Source: Gulosibacter molinativorax (GTDB lineage Bacteria > Actinomycetota > Actinomycetes > Actinomycetales > Microbacteriaceae). Taken from it: a DNA stretch of 64,000 nucleotides. Where the stretch lies: assembly GCF_003010915.2 (NCBI RefSeq), contig NZ_CP028426.1, positions 744,001 to 808,000 of the forward strand, in the 5' to 3' direction. How positions within the stretch are numbered: position 1 is the stretch's first letter; every line of letters starts with the position of its first letter. The translations under genes were made by a program, and so were the position numbers. Below, piece after piece: positions 37,639 to 46,972 of this stretch. The notes beneath the pieces were generated by a model. It saw only the letters and a program-made list of their open reading frames with translations. It did not search any database and had not been told where the DNA came from.

Positions 37639-38391
37639 CTACTCACCGAGGGCGGCAGCATCCGCGAATAGTGCCACCTCGTCGATCGCGGTGACGTGAC
37701 CCACGGGAGAGTCGGAGCGGGAGGCGGTGCCACTGCGAGCGAGCTTGAGGGCATCGCGTTTGCCCTCGCCCGTCGCATAGATCCAGCAGCGCATCGATTC
37801 CGCGAGCATGGGGAAGGTCAGCGAAATACGCTCGTCCGGCGGCTTTGGGGAGTCCCGCACGGGGATGACAATCTCGTCATCGACTTCGGTGCCGGGCAGG
37901 CCGGGAAACAACGAGGCCGTGTGGCCGTCTGGCCCCATTCCGAGCAGGACGAGGTCGAGAGACGGGAAGCGATTTCGGCTCGAGATCCCGATGACGCGCG
38001 TGAGTCGGGCGGCGTAGTCGGCCGCTGCCTCATCGAGTGTCATACCGGAATCGCTCCCGGCGGGAATGTGCAGGTTCTCCGCCTGGAAGCCGGTCGCGAC
38101 CCGCAGCGCGGTCACAACCTGGCCAGCATTGCGTTCCGGCGTGCCGCGGGGCACGAAGCGCTCGTCGGCGAACCAAATGTGCACCTTCGCCCAGTCGAGG
38201 CCCTGGTCGTTTGACACCTCGATGATCCGGGGGAGCGCGCGCTCCGCGAGCGATCCACCCGAGAGCGCGACGTGCGCAACCTTGGCTTCGTGGACGCGGT
38301 CGAGCAGATAGGAGGCAGTCGCGTCTGCGAGCGCCTCGTCAACGGCAGCGGTGTCATCCCCGCGTACCACCCGAGCAGTGGTGATGTCCAT
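37639..38391 (-). CDS. pgl: 6-Phosphogluconolactonase
   Basis: The 250-residue NagB/RpiA-fold hydrolase opens 6-phosphogluconolactone after Zwf. Signatures: LSGGSLAERALPRI, KVHIWFADERFVPRG, LDLVLLGMGPDGHTASLFPG with the catalytic His, and ISLTFPML. ATG follows GGAGGGG. It is the last gene of the leftward operon tkt-tal-pgi-zwf-opcA-pgl. Confidence 0.96.
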   Translation of the reverse strand: MDITTARVVRGDDTAAVDEALADATASYLLDRVHEAKVAHVALSGGSLAERALPRIIEVSNDQGLDWAKVHIWFADERFVPRGTPERNAGQVVTALRVATGFQAENLHIPAGSDSGMTLDEAAADYAARLTRVIGISSRNRFPSLDLVLLGMGPDGHTASLFPGLPGTEVDDEIVIPVRDSPKPPDERISLTFPMLAESMRCWIYATGEGKRDALKLARSGTASRSDSPVGHVTAIDEVALFADAAALGE

Positions 38392-38405
38392 ATCCCCTCC
38401 TTGAG

Positions 38406-39341
38406 CTACTGCAATTCTTCGAGATTGAGTTCGACCGTGCCACCCATGAGGGCCGCTTCGTACACGGGATCGTGTGCGAGCGACCGTAGCTCTTCGGAGA
38501 GTACGTCGTATCGGTCTCGCAGCATTAGCGGAACGATCTGATCAGGGTATCCGGTCTGACGCAACCGCGCCGTGTCTTGTGCGAGCCGCTCGAGTTCTAT
38601 GGTGCCAGATTCCCGGATCAGGCGGACCGTGCGGAGGTTGCCCGGCAGATTGTCTTCTTGCGTAGTGATTGTGACGGGTACGCCGAGATAGTGTTTGAGC
38701 CATCCCGCCATGAGCAGTACGCCGCTCGACACTCGACCGCCCACGACCTCGACCGACTGCACCTGCTCGTACGGGGGCTGGTCAAGCACTGCGGCAATCT
38801 GCGCGCGCCAGCGGGTGAGCCTCGTCCAGGACAGGTTCGTGTCGCCCTCTTCGTACCCAGCACGCAGTTTCTCGATGGAAGCGACGCCGTCGGGGTCGTC
38901 GTGCGTGTCGACGATTCGCAGTTGCGCGAGCTGGCCGAGCGCGGTCTTCGAGGGTGCATCGCAGTCAGAGCCTGGCCACCACACGACGACGGGAGCGTCG
39001 GGGAGCAGCAGTGCCTGGACGAGCGTCTCGGGGTCCTCGGCCGTGGCGCCGGTGGCGTGGAGGATGATGACCTCGCTTGCCCCCGCGTCGGAGCCGATGC
39101 GAATCTCCGCATCCAACCGCGCTTCGTCGCCGTTTGGGTAAGTGTGGATCACGATCACGCGCATCGGGTGTTCGCCGGATGCGTGATTCGCCGCCTTGAT
39201 CGCTTCCTCGTTCAGCCGCTCATCGGAGATCACGACGAGGGTGAGCACGCGACCGAGCGCGACGGCGCCACCTTCCTCACGAAGTACGACCATCTCACGC
39301 GCGACTTTGCTGGTCGTGGTGTCATGCAGTTTGGTGATCAC
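38406..39341 (-). CDS. opcA: Glucose-6-phosphate dehydrogenase assembly protein OpcA
   Basis: The 311-residue protein matches the OpcA family, found in actinobacteria and cyanobacteria beside zwf and needed for full G6PDH activity or assembly. Visible conserved parts are RVLTLVVISDE, HPMRVIVIHTYP, LLLPDAPVVVWWPG and LRDRYDVLSEELRSLAHDPVYE. GTG overlaps the zwf stop by four bases, so the pair is made together. No catalytic motif is known. Confidence 0.94.
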   Translation of the reverse strand: MITKLHDTTTSKVAREMVVLREEGGAVALGRVLTLVVISDERLNEEAIKAANHASGEHPMRVIVIHTYPNGDEARLDAEIRIGSDAGASEVIILHATGATAEDPETLVQALLLPDAPVVVWWPGSDCDAPSKTALGQLAQLRIVDTHDDPDGVASIEKLRAGYEEGDTNLSWTRLTRWRAQIAAVLDQPPYEQVQSVEVVGGRVSSGVLLMAGWLKHYLGVPVTITTQEDNLPGNLRTVRLIRESGTIELERLAQDTARLRQTGYPDQIVPLMLRDRYDVLSEELRSLAHDPVYEAALMGGTVELNLEELQ

Positions 39342-40876
39342 GGGCGCCTCCAGGTCCTGCCATCACGGCGAAGTAGTTCTTCCGCAGACTCGGGGCCCCA
39401 CGTGCCCGGCTTATACGTCTCGGGGGCGCCGTTCGCACCCCAGAATTCCTCGACCGGGTCGAGGATGCGCCACGACTGCTCGACTTCTTCGTGTCGCGGG
39501 AAGAGGGGTGGGTCGCCAAGCAACACGTCGAGGATGAGGCGCTCGTAGGCCTCGGGACTCGACTCCGTGAACGCGTGGCCGTAGCCCATGTCCATGGTCA
39601 CGTCGCGCACGCGCATGCCGGCGCCGGGCACCTTAGAACCGAACCGGAGCGTGACGCCCTCGTCGGGCTGGACACGAATGACGAGCGCGTTGGGACCGAG
39701 CGACGCGCGCTCGGAAGGCGCGAAGAGATACTCTGGGGCCTTCTTGAAGGTGACCGCAATCTCTGTCACTCGGCGGCCGAGACGCTTGCCGGCACGCAGG
39801 TAGAAGGGCACGCCCATCCAGCGACGGTTATCGATCTCGAGCCGAAGCGCCGCGTAGGTCTCCGTCGTGGATTCGGGGTTCATCCCGTCTTCTTCGAGGA
39901 AGCCGCGCACGAACTCGCCGCCCTGCCAGCCCGAAACGTATTGGCCTCGAGCTGTCGTGGTGGTCAGGTCATCCCCGAGCCGCACTGCGGCAAGCACCTT
40001 CTCCTTCTCTGCCCGAAGATCGCGGGCACCGAAGGTGAGGGGCTCTTCCATCGCGGTGAGCGCGAGCAGCTGCAGCAGGTGGTTCTGGATGACGTCGCGG
40101 GCGGCGCCGACGCCGTCGTAGTATCCCGCACGGCCCGAAACACCGATGTCCTCGGCCATCGTGATCTGCACGTGGTCGACCCAGTTGGCATTCCACAGCG
40201 GTTCGAACATCGTGTTGGCAAAGCGCAGCGCCAGGATGTTCTGGACTGTTTCCTTGCCGAGGTAGTGGTCGATGCGGAAGATCGAGTCGCTCGGGAAGAC
40301 AGACTCGACGATGTCGTTGAGCTCGCGGGCCGACTGCAGGTCGTGGCCAAACGGCTTCTCGATGATCACTCGACGCCAGGCATCATCGGACTCCTGCGCC
40401 AGGCCCGATCGGCGCAGCTGGGACGTCACGATCGAGAAGTCACGGGGCGGGATCGAGAGGTAGAACGCGTGGTTACCGCGCGTTCCGTGTGACTGTCGAA
40501 GCTCGTCGAGCGTGTCGCTCAGCTTGTCGAAGGCCTCATCCTCATCGAATTCACCGCTGACGAAGCGCATCCCGGCCGAGAGCTGTTTCCAGGCTTCCTC
40601 GCTCCAGGCGGTGCGGGCGTGTGCGCGCGCATTTTGCTTGAAGAACTCGCGGAACTCATCGTCGGTCCAGTCGCGGCGCCCAAATCCGACGAACCCGAAG
40701 GATGGCGACAGTAGGCCGCGGTTGCCGAGGTCGTAGATCGCTGGCAGCAGCTTCTTCCGACTGAGATCGCCCGTGACGCCGAAGAGCACGACGCTTGAGG
40801 GCCCGGCGATGCGTTCGAGGCGGCGCTCGCCCGCGGGGCGGAGAGGGTTATGGCCCGGTGAAATTGTTTGCGGCAA
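39338..40876 (-). CDS. zwf: Glucose-6-phosphate 1-dehydrogenase
   Basis: The enzyme, about 512 residues, makes 6-phosphogluconolactone and NADPH. Signatures: VVLFGVTGDLSRKKLLPA (nucleotide loop), IIEKPFGHDLQSA, the active-site RIDHYLGKETVQN, and GYYDGVGAARDVIQNHLLQ. The frame is open back to a GTG at 40927, but that start lies at the edge of a hairpin (40895-40925). TTG at 40876 gives MPQTISPGHNPLR, which resembles family N termini, so I prefer it, although the ribosome binding site is weak. Confidence 0.94.
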   Translation of the reverse strand: MPQTISPGHNPLRPAGERRLERIAGPSSVVLFGVTGDLSRKKLLPAIYDLGNRGLLSPSFGFVGFGRRDWTDDEFREFFKQNARAHARTAWSEEAWKQLSAGMRFVSGEFDEDEAFDKLSDTLDELRQSHGTRGNHAFYLSIPPRDFSIVTSQLRRSGLAQESDDAWRRVIIEKPFGHDLQSARELNDIVESVFPSDSIFRIDHYLGKETVQNILALRFANTMFEPLWNANWVDHVQITMAEDIGVSGRAGYYDGVGAARDVIQNHLLQLLALTAMEEPLTFGARDLRAEKEKVLAAVRLGDDLTTTTARGQYVSGWQGGEFVRGFLEEDGMNPESTTETYAALRLEIDNRRWMGVPFYLRAGKRLGRRVTEIAVTFKKAPEYLFAPSERASLGPNALVIRVQPDEGVTLRFGSKVPGAGMRVRDVTMDMGYGHAFTESSPEAYERLILDVLLGDPPLFPRHEEVEQSWRILDPVEEFWGANGAPETYKPGTWGPESAEELLRRDGRTWRRP

Positions 40877-40894
40877 TGGTTCACTTTCATTGCA

Positions 40895-40925
40895 GGTGGG
40901 CGGAGGCGAATCGGCTCCGCCCACC
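40895..40925 (-). repeat. Hairpin between pgi and zwf
   Basis: GGTGGGCGGAG (40895-40905) and CTCCGCCCACC (40915-40925) are perfect 11-bp complements with a nine-base loop. No T-run follows on the leftward strand. It may tune zwf relative to pgi or protect the upstream message. Confidence 0.7.
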
Positions 40926-40944
40926 AATCGTCAATGGTGTCGGG

Positions 40945-42546
40945 TTAGACGTTGCGCAGAGCGGCGATGAGCTGCTCGGCACCGGCGACCGGATCGGTCA
41001 GCTCGAGTCGCAGCACCGGCATGCCGTGGCCCTCGAGGACGTTCGCGTCGCCCGCGGCCTGGGCCTGGATGAGCTCGCCGAAGGTGAACGGACGGTCCTC
41101 GATCGCAAGATCGACCGATTCGCGCGTCGTGATCTGCAGGAAGACGCCAACCCGCGGGCCACCCTTGTGGAACTGGCCGGTCGAGTGGAGGAATCGCGGA
41201 GCCCAGCCGAAGGTCACCGGGCGGCGGGCGCGGTGCGCGACGAACTCGCGAATCTCGGCGAGCTCCGGTTGACCGATGCGGTCGGCGTAGGCCTGGATCG
41301 CGACGTAGCCGTTCTCCGGGAGCTGCGCGAGCAGCGACTCGATGGCCTCGAGCACCTCGGTGTGGCCATCGACGACGGAAGCGGTACCGCGCACGGCAAT
41401 CGCGTCCTGCTGGAATACCGGTGCCTCGGGCTCGGGAGTCGCGTCGAGAAGCTCACGTGCGGCGGCCTTCGCCGACTCCACGTCGGGCTGATCGAACGGG
41501 TTGATCCCGATGATCTGCCCGGCTACCGAGACGGCGACCTCCCACAGGAGCATCTGCTCGGCGAGCCCACCGGAGACGTTGATCTCGTCGCCCACGGCGG
41601 GCGTCTCGGCGGCATCCGCCACGAGGCGAGCGATCTGCAGGTCGGGGATCGGCAGGCCGATCTCCGGCGAATCCGTGTCGAGCACGACCGGAAGCAGGCC
41701 CTTGCCCTCCTTGCCGGTCGACTCGGCGATGAGCTGTTCGGCCCAGTCGCCGAAGCCGACGATGGACGTGCCATCGGCAACGACGCCCAAGAACGTCTTG
41801 ATCGGGTCCGTGCCCGCGATCGCGGCACCGAGCAGGAGCCCCGGGTTCTGGGTCGAGTCCTCGGCAAGCTCCGCGGCAACCGAGCCCGCCTCGGCGAGGA
41901 ACGCGTCGATGTCGAGTCCCGCAAGTCCGGCCGGAACGAGTCCGAACGCGGTGAGCGCCGAGAACCGTCCGCCAACGTTTGGATCGGCAAGGAATACCGT
42001 GTAGCCCGCCTCGCGGGAGGCCGTCTCGAGCGGCGAGCCCGGGTCGGTCACGATCACGATGCGCTCGGCCGGGTCAATTCCCGCCGCCTCGAACGCGGTC
42101 GCGAAGGCGCGTCGCTGCGAGTCGGTCTCCACCGTCGAACCCGACTTCGAGGACACGACAATCGCGGTGCGCTCGATGTCCTGCTCGACGGCGCGGCGGA
42201 CCTGAGCCGGGTTCGTGGAATCCAACACGTCAAGCTCGACCCCAGCAGTGCGGGTCATGACCTCGGGCGCGAGCGAGGAACCGCCCATGCCGCACAGCAC
42301 GATGCGGTCGATGCCCTTGGCACGGAGGGAGTCGCGCAGCGCGATGATTTCGGGAACGAGCGGCTGCGAAACCTTGGCGGCGTTCGTCCAGCCGAGCCGC
42401 TTCGACGACTCATCCTCTGCCGCGGGTCCCCAAAGGGTGGGGTCTTCGGCGAACAGGCGGCTTGCAAACTTGGCTTCAACGAGGCTCTCGAGGTGCCGCT
42501 TGGCGGCATCGGTGGCGGATCCAGATGTGGAGACTTTGATGGCCAT
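40945..42546 (-). CDS. pgi: Glucose-6-phosphate isomerase (actinobacterial type)
   Basis: The 533-residue two-SIS-domain enzyme interconverts glucose 6-phosphate and fructose 6-phosphate. LCGMGGSSLAPEVM (near residue 85), VVSSKSGSTVET (sugar-phosphate Ser cluster) and VTDPGSPLE are visible in the first SIS domain; GADPIK-like and PFDQPDVESAK segments follow. It is more divergent from E. coli Pgi than most genes here, but matches the form linked to tal in actinobacteria. It lies 45 bases after tal. Confidence 0.92.
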   Translation of the reverse strand: MAIKVSTSGSATDAAKRHLESLVEAKFASRLFAEDPTLWGPAAEDESSKRLGWTNAAKVSQPLVPEIIALRDSLRAKGIDRIVLCGMGGSSLAPEVMTRTAGVELDVLDSTNPAQVRRAVEQDIERTAIVVSSKSGSTVETDSQRRAFATAFEAAGIDPAERIVIVTDPGSPLETASREAGYTVFLADPNVGGRFSALTAFGLVPAGLAGLDIDAFLAEAGSVAAELAEDSTQNPGLLLGAAIAGTDPIKTFLGVVADGTSIVGFGDWAEQLIAESTGKEGKGLLPVVLDTDSPEIGLPIPDLQIARLVADAAETPAVGDEINVSGGLAEQMLLWEVAVSVAGQIIGINPFDQPDVESAKAAARELLDATPEPEAPVFQQDAIAVRGTASVVDGHTEVLEAIESLLAQLPENGYVAIQAYADRIGQPELAEIREFVAHRARRPVTFGWAPRFLHSTGQFHKGGPRVGVFLQITTRESVDLAIEDRPFTFGELIQAQAAGDANVLEGHGMPVLRLELTDPVAGAEQLIAALRNV

Positions 42547-42591
42547 GGTGACTTCTTCCTTGCAGGGCGTTCGAGTGGTTTCCGACAGTGG

Positions 42592-43701
42592 CTAGCGGGC
42601 CTGCTCGAGCTGAGCCGAGACCGTCCCCTTGAGTTCGTTCCAGGCGACGACGAACTTCTCGACGCCCTCGTCCTCGAGCAACTGGGTCACCTCCGTGTAG
42701 GAAATGCCCTGGTCGTCGATCGCGTCGAGCAGCTTGTTCGCCTCGTGGTAGGAATCGCTCACGACGTCGCCGCGGATCTCACCGTGGTCGGCAACGGCCT
42801 CGAGCGTCTTTTCTGGCATCGTGTTGACGGTGTTCGGCGCGACGAGATCGACGACGTAGAGCGTGTCCGGCAGCGACGGGTCCTTGACACCGGTCGATGC
42901 CCACAGCGGGCGCTGCAGCCGGGCACCGGCGGTCTCGAGACTCTTGGCTCGCTCCGAACCGATCGCATCCTCGAATACCTGGTAGGCGAGGCGGGCGTTT
43001 GCAACGCCAGCCTTGCCCTTGAGCGCGGTTGCCTCGTCGGTGCCGAGCGCATCCAGTCGCTTGTCGATCTCGACGTCGACGCGCGAGACGAAGAACGACG
43101 CAACCGAGTGCACCTTCGAGATGTCTACGCCACGCTCGAGCGCCTGCTCAAGGCCGGTGTAGTAGGCGTTGATGACCTCGCGGTAGCGGGGGAGCGAGAA
43201 GATCAGCGTGACGTTCACCGAGATTCCGGATGCGGTGGCCTCGGTGATTGCGGGCAGACCAGCCTCGGTCGCGGGAATCTTGATCAGCACGTTCTCGCGG
43301 TCGACCTTCTCGTGCAGCAACTTCGCTTCCGCGATGGTGCCTTCGGTGTCGTTCGCGAGCAGCGGCGAAACCTCGATCGAGACGCGGCCGTCAACACCGT
43401 CCGTGGCGTCGTACTGCGGACGCAGCACGTCGCACGCGCGACGCACATCCTCGGTCGTGATTTCAATGATGGCCTCGTCGACCCCGGTGCCATTCGCCGC
43501 GAGCTCCTTCACCTGATCGGCGTATGCGTGTCCGGCGGCGAGGGCGTTCGAGAAGATCGAGGGGTTGGTCGTGACACCCACGACGTTTCGCTCCGCAATG
43601 AGGTCGCTGAGGGAACCGGAGTCGAGGCGCTCGCGCGAGAGGTCGTCGAGCCAGATGCTCACGCCGGCTTGGGCCAGCGCCTCGGTGTTGTTATTGGTCA
43701 T
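42592..43701 (-). CDS. tal: Transaldolase
   Basis: The 369-residue TIM-barrel enzyme moves a dihydroxyacetone unit between sugar phosphates. Signatures: [32 protein letters not shown], the Schiff-base Lys in [16 protein letters not shown], and [18 protein letters not shown]. The long type-4-like form is normal for actinobacteria. ATG at 43701 follows AGGAG, which lies in an inverted repeat (43703-43718). The open frame upstream is unrelated sequence. Confidence 0.95.
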   Translation of the reverse strand: MTNNNTEALAQAGVSIWLDDLSRERLDSGSLSDLIAERNVVGVTTNPSIFSNALAAGHAYADQVKELAANGTGVDEAIIEITTEDVRRACDVLRPQYDATDGVDGRVSIEVSPLLANDTEGTIAEAKLLHEKVDRENVLIKIPATEAGLPAITEATASGISVNVTLIFSLPRYREVINAYYTGLEQALERGVDISKVHSVASFFVSRVDVEIDKRLDALGTDEATALKGKAGVANARLAYQVFEDAIGSERAKSLETAGARLQRPLWASTGVKDPSLPDTLYVVDLVAPNTVNTMPEKTLEAVADHGEIRGDVVSDSYHEANKLLDAIDDQGISYTEVTQLLEDEGVEKFVVAWNELKGTVSAQLEQAR

Positions 43702-43742
43702 GATTTCTCCTGAGAAATTAAGCGGGACCGGCCCGAGGATGC

Positions 43743-45836
43743 TTAGTTGGCGGCGAGGGTTTCGCGGGCTGCGGCGACGACCGCGTCGGTCGTGATGCCG
43801 TAGTGCGTGAGCAGATCGTTTCCGTCGGCGGATGCGCCGAAGTCTTCGACCGACACCGAGCGTCCTCGCGAACCAAGGTACGGTGCCCAGGTCAATGCAA
43901 GCCCAGCTTCGACCGAGACTCGAGCGGTGACTGCGGCGGGGAGAACCTGCTCGCGGTATTCGTCGCTCTGCTCCGCGAACCATTCCTGGCTCGGCATCGA
44001 CACGACGCGGGTCGCGACGCCCTCGGCCTCAAGAGTTTCGCGAGCGGCGAGGGCGAGCTGCACCTCGGAGCCGGTCGCGATCAGGATGAGCTCGGGCGCG
44101 CCATTGCGAGCCTCCGCGAGAACGTAGCCACCGCGCGCGGTGAGGTCTGCCGTGGCGAGCTCGTCGCCGGCGGCCTCACCCGCGCCGCGCGTCAGCACCG
44201 GAAGGTCCTGCCGCGAGAACACGAGGCCGATCGGGCCGCCGTGACGCCGCAGGGTCTCGAGCCATGCCCGGGCGGTCTCGTGTGCATCCGCCGGGCGGAC
44301 CACGGTGAAGTTCGGGATCGCACGCAACGTCGTGAGCGTCTCGACCGGTTGGTGGGTCGGGCCGTCGCCACCGAGCGCGATGGAGTCGTGCGTCCACACG
44401 AAGGTCGTGGGGATGTTCATCAGGGCCGCGAGGCGAACCGCGGGGCGCATGTAGTCGCTGAAGATGAGGAAGGTGCCGCCGAAGGCGCGCGTGCGGCCCG
44501 ACAGCGTAATGCCGTTGAGGATCGCAGCCATGGCGTGCTCACGGATACCGAAGTGCAGGACGCGCCCGTAGCGGTCACCCTGCCAGCTCGAGGTCGAGTG
44601 CTCGGCGGGCACGAACGACTTCGCGCCGTCGATCGTCGTGTTGTTCGAGCCCGCGAGGTCGGCCGAGCCACCCCACAGCTCGGGCAGCTGCGCCGCGAGC
44701 GCGTTGATGGTCTTGCCCGATGCCTTGCGGGTCGAGACCTTGGCGACGCCCTCGAAGGTGGGGAGCGCATCCTCGATACCCTCGGGAAGTTCGCCCGCGC
44801 CGAGGCGGTCGAACAGCGCCTTGCGCTCGGGCTCGCGTGCCGCCCACGCGTCGAAGGAGGCCTGCCACTCATCGCGCACGGGACGCATCCGGTCGGCGAG
44901 GCCGCGCGTGTACTCGAGGACGTCATCCGCGACCGCGAAGTCCTCGTCGGGGTTGAAGCCGAGGATTTCCTTCGTCGCGCGAATCTCGTCGGCGCCGAGG
45001 GCGGCACCGTGGGATGCGCCGGTGTTCTGCGCGTGCGGGGCCGGGTAGCCAATGTAGTTCTTGAGCACGATGATCGAGGGCTGGTTCTTCACGGCCTTCG
45101 CCGCCTCGATCGCGTCGGCCAGCGCGGGCACATCTTCCTTGACGACGCCGCCGTCGAGCCAGTCGACGGTGCGAACATCCCAGCCGTAGGACTCGTAGCG
45201 CTTCGCGACGTCCTCGGTGAAGGCGATGTCGGTGTCGTCCTCAATCGAGATCTGGTTGGCGTCGTAAATGACGATCAGGTTGCCGAGCTCCTGGTGGCCG
45301 GCGAGCGATGAGGCCTCGGAGGTGATGCCCTCCTGGACACAGCCATCGCCGACGATCACGTACACGTAGTGGTCGAAGGGGCTCTCACCCTCGGGCGCCT
45401 CCGGGTCGAACAGACCGCGCTCGAAGCGCTGCGAGTAGGCAAAGCCCACGGCGGATGCGAGGCCCTGGCCGAGGGGGCCGGTGGTCATCTCGACGTGGTC
45501 GACGTGGCCGTACTCGGGGTGACCCGCGGTCGGCGAGCCCCACGAACGAATGTTCTTGAGGTCGTCGAGCTCGAGACCAAAGCCGCCGAGGAAAAGCTGC
45601 GTGTACTGCGTCAGCGAGGCGTGACCGTTCGACATGATGAAGCGGTCGCGACCGATCCAGTCCTTGTCGGTTGGGTCGACCCGCATGACGTGCTGATAGA
45701 GCAGCGTTGCGACCGGGGCCAAACTCATCGCGGTACCAGGGTGTCCGCCTTTCGCCTTCTCTACGGCATCGGCGGCAAGCAGGCGGGCAGTGTCGGCCGC
45801 GCGCTTGTCGAGTTCGGTCCATTCAACGTTGGTCAC
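43743..45836 (-). CDS. tkt: Transketolase
   Basis: The 697-residue thiamine-diphosphate enzyme transfers two-carbon units. Signatures: [35 protein letters not shown], the TPP motif [21 protein letters not shown]...[12 protein letters not shown], and in the pyrimidine domain [21 protein letters not shown] with [21 protein letters not shown] at 45836 follows GGAGT; an earlier in-frame ATG at 45875 would add 13 residues. It opens the leftward pentose phosphate operon. Confidence 0.95.
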   Translation of the reverse strand: MTNVEWTELDKRAADTARLLAADAVEKAKGGHPGTAMSLAPVATLLYQHVMRVDPTDKDWIGRDRFIMSNGHASLTQYTQLFLGGFGLELDDLKNIRSWGSPTAGHPEYGHVDHVEMTTGPLGQGLASAVGFAYSQRFERGLFDPEAPEGESPFDHYVYVIVGDGCVQEGITSEASSLAGHQELGNLIVIYDANQISIEDDTDIAFTEDVAKRYESYGWDVRTVDWLDGGVVKEDVPALADAIEAAKAVKNQPSIIVLKNYIGYPAPHAQNTGASHGAALGADEIRATKEILGFNPDEDFAVADDVLEYTRGLADRMRPVRDEWQASFDAWAAREPERKALFDRLGAGELPEGIEDALPTFEGVAKVSTRKASGKTINALAAQLPELWGGSADLAGSNNTTIDGAKSFVPAEHSTSSWQGDRYGRVLHFGIREHAMAAILNGITLSGRTRAFGGTFLIFSDYMRPAVRLAALMNIPTTFVWTHDSIALGGDGPTHQPVETLTTLRAIPNFTVVRPADAHETARAWLETLRRHGGPIGLVFSRQDLPVLTRGAGEAAGDELATADLTARGGYVLAEARNGAPELILIATGSEVQLALAARETLEAEGVATRVVSMPSQEWFAEQSDEYREQVLPAAVTARVSVEAGLALTWAPYLGSRGRSVSVEDFGASADGNDLLTHYGITTDAVVAAARETLAAN

Positions 45837-45883
45837 TATCGACTCCTTTTGGGGATGGGCATTGCCAGTTGGCACCGCGAATC

Positions 45884-45959
45884 AGCCTACAACGGCAAAT
45901 CCGCGACCGGCCAGCGCGCGGGCTTATTACTTCGCGGGCGTCACGGTACAGTAGTAGGG
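45884..45959. promoter_or_regulatory. Divergent promoters for tkt (-) and ctaB (+)
   Basis: On the - strand TAGGCT (complement of 45884-45889) predicts a start about seven bases further left and a leader of about 40 bases with GGAGT. On the + strand TACAGT at 45947-45952 predicts a start near G45959, with TAAGGA before the ctaB ATG. The 138-base region holds nothing else I can name. Confidence 0.4.
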
Positions 45960-45974
45960 ATTTGGTCTTAAGGA

Positions 45975-46955
45975 ATGGTGACATTGTCGATCCACGAAAT
46001 GACGGGTACCTCTACGCAGGCTAACGCCGTGGATGTGAGCGGGAATTCTCCCGCGGAACGTTCGAAGCTCAAGCGCAAGATCGCCGCTTACGTCTCGCTG
46101 ACGAAGCCGCGAATCATTGAGCTGCTTTTGGTGACGACACTGCCGACGATGTTCCTTGCCGCGGGTGGGCTCTTCTCACCGTGGCTCGCGCTTGGCGTCC
46201 TGCTCGGCGGCACGCTCTCCGCCGCAAGCGCGAACGTGTTCAACTGCTATCTCGACCGCGACATCGACAAGCTGATGCGCCGCACGAAGAACCGCCCCCT
46301 CGTTACCGGGGAAGTGAGCCCGCGCGAGTCGCTCGTGTTCGCCTGGATCTTGGGGATCGCATCCACCGTGGTGCTGTGGCTCGTCGCGAACCCGCTCACA
46401 GCGGTGCTGAGCGTCGCCGCGATCCTGCTGTACGTGGTCTTCTACACGATGATCCTCAAGCGCCGCACCGACCAGAACATCGTCTGGGGCGGTATCGCCG
46501 GTTGTATGCCGGTGCTGATCGGTTGGGCCTCGGTCACCAACAGCCTGTCGTGGGAACCGCTCATCCTGTTCGCGGTGATCTTCCTCTGGACCCCGGCACA
46601 CTACTGGCCGCTTTCGGTGAAGTACGCGGATGACTACGAGAAGGCCGACGTGCCGATGCTGTCCGTCACCATGGGCGAGGGTGCGGTTGCGATGCAGTCG
46701 GTACTCTACGCCTGGGCGACGGTCATCGCGAGCCTCCTACTCATCCCGGTGGCTCCGATGGGCTGGATCTACACCATCGCCGTGGTCGGCGCCGGTGTCT
46801 GGTTCATCGCCGAGGCGCACCGCCTCTACCACGCCGTGGTCACCAACAACGGCGAGGCGAAGCCGATGCGCGTGTTCCACCTCTCGATCACCTATCTCAC
46901 GCTCGTGTTCATCGGCGTCGGCCTCGACCCGATCTTCTACTTCCCGCTGGGCTAG
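45975..46955 (+). CDS. ctaB: Protoheme IX farnesyltransferase (heme O synthase)
   Basis: The 326-residue UbiA-family membrane enzyme farnesylates heme B to heme O for cytochrome oxidase. About nine hydrophobic segments are visible. The first Asp-rich motif is NCYLDRDIDKLMRRTKNRPL and the second region is YADDYEKADVPMLSV. ATG at 45975 follows TAAGGA; a later ATG at 46002 is a possible start because the first 25 residues are polar. Heme A synthase, the next step, is at 48838-49809. Confidence 0.94.
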   Translation: MVTLSIHEMTGTSTQANAVDVSGNSPAERSKLKRKIAAYVSLTKPRIIELLLVTTLPTMFLAAGGLFSPWLALGVLLGGTLSAASANVFNCYLDRDIDKLMRRTKNRPLVTGEVSPRESLVFAWILGIASTVVLWLVANPLTAVLSVAAILLYVVFYTMILKRRTDQNIVWGGIAGCMPVLIGWASVTNSLSWEPLILFAVIFLWTPAHYWPLSVKYADDYEKADVPMLSVTMGEGAVAMQSVLYAWATVIASLLLIPVAPMGWIYTIAVVGAGVWFIAEAHRLYHAVVTNNGEAKPMRVFHLSITYLTLVFIGVGLDPIFYFPLG

Positions 46956-46972
46956 CCCCTAGTCACTCGCGG

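Noticed and set aside
40795-43713. A 972-codon open frame on the + strand opposite zwf, pgi and tal
   Set aside because: It is antisense to three clear enzymes, has no family features, and arises from the high G+C third-position bias of the real genes.
46945-46972. Palindrome GGGCTAGCCC between ctaB and the pyruvate-kinase-like gene as a terminator
   Set aside because: A 10-base palindrome without a loop cannot form a stable hairpin; the gap is only 17 bases.
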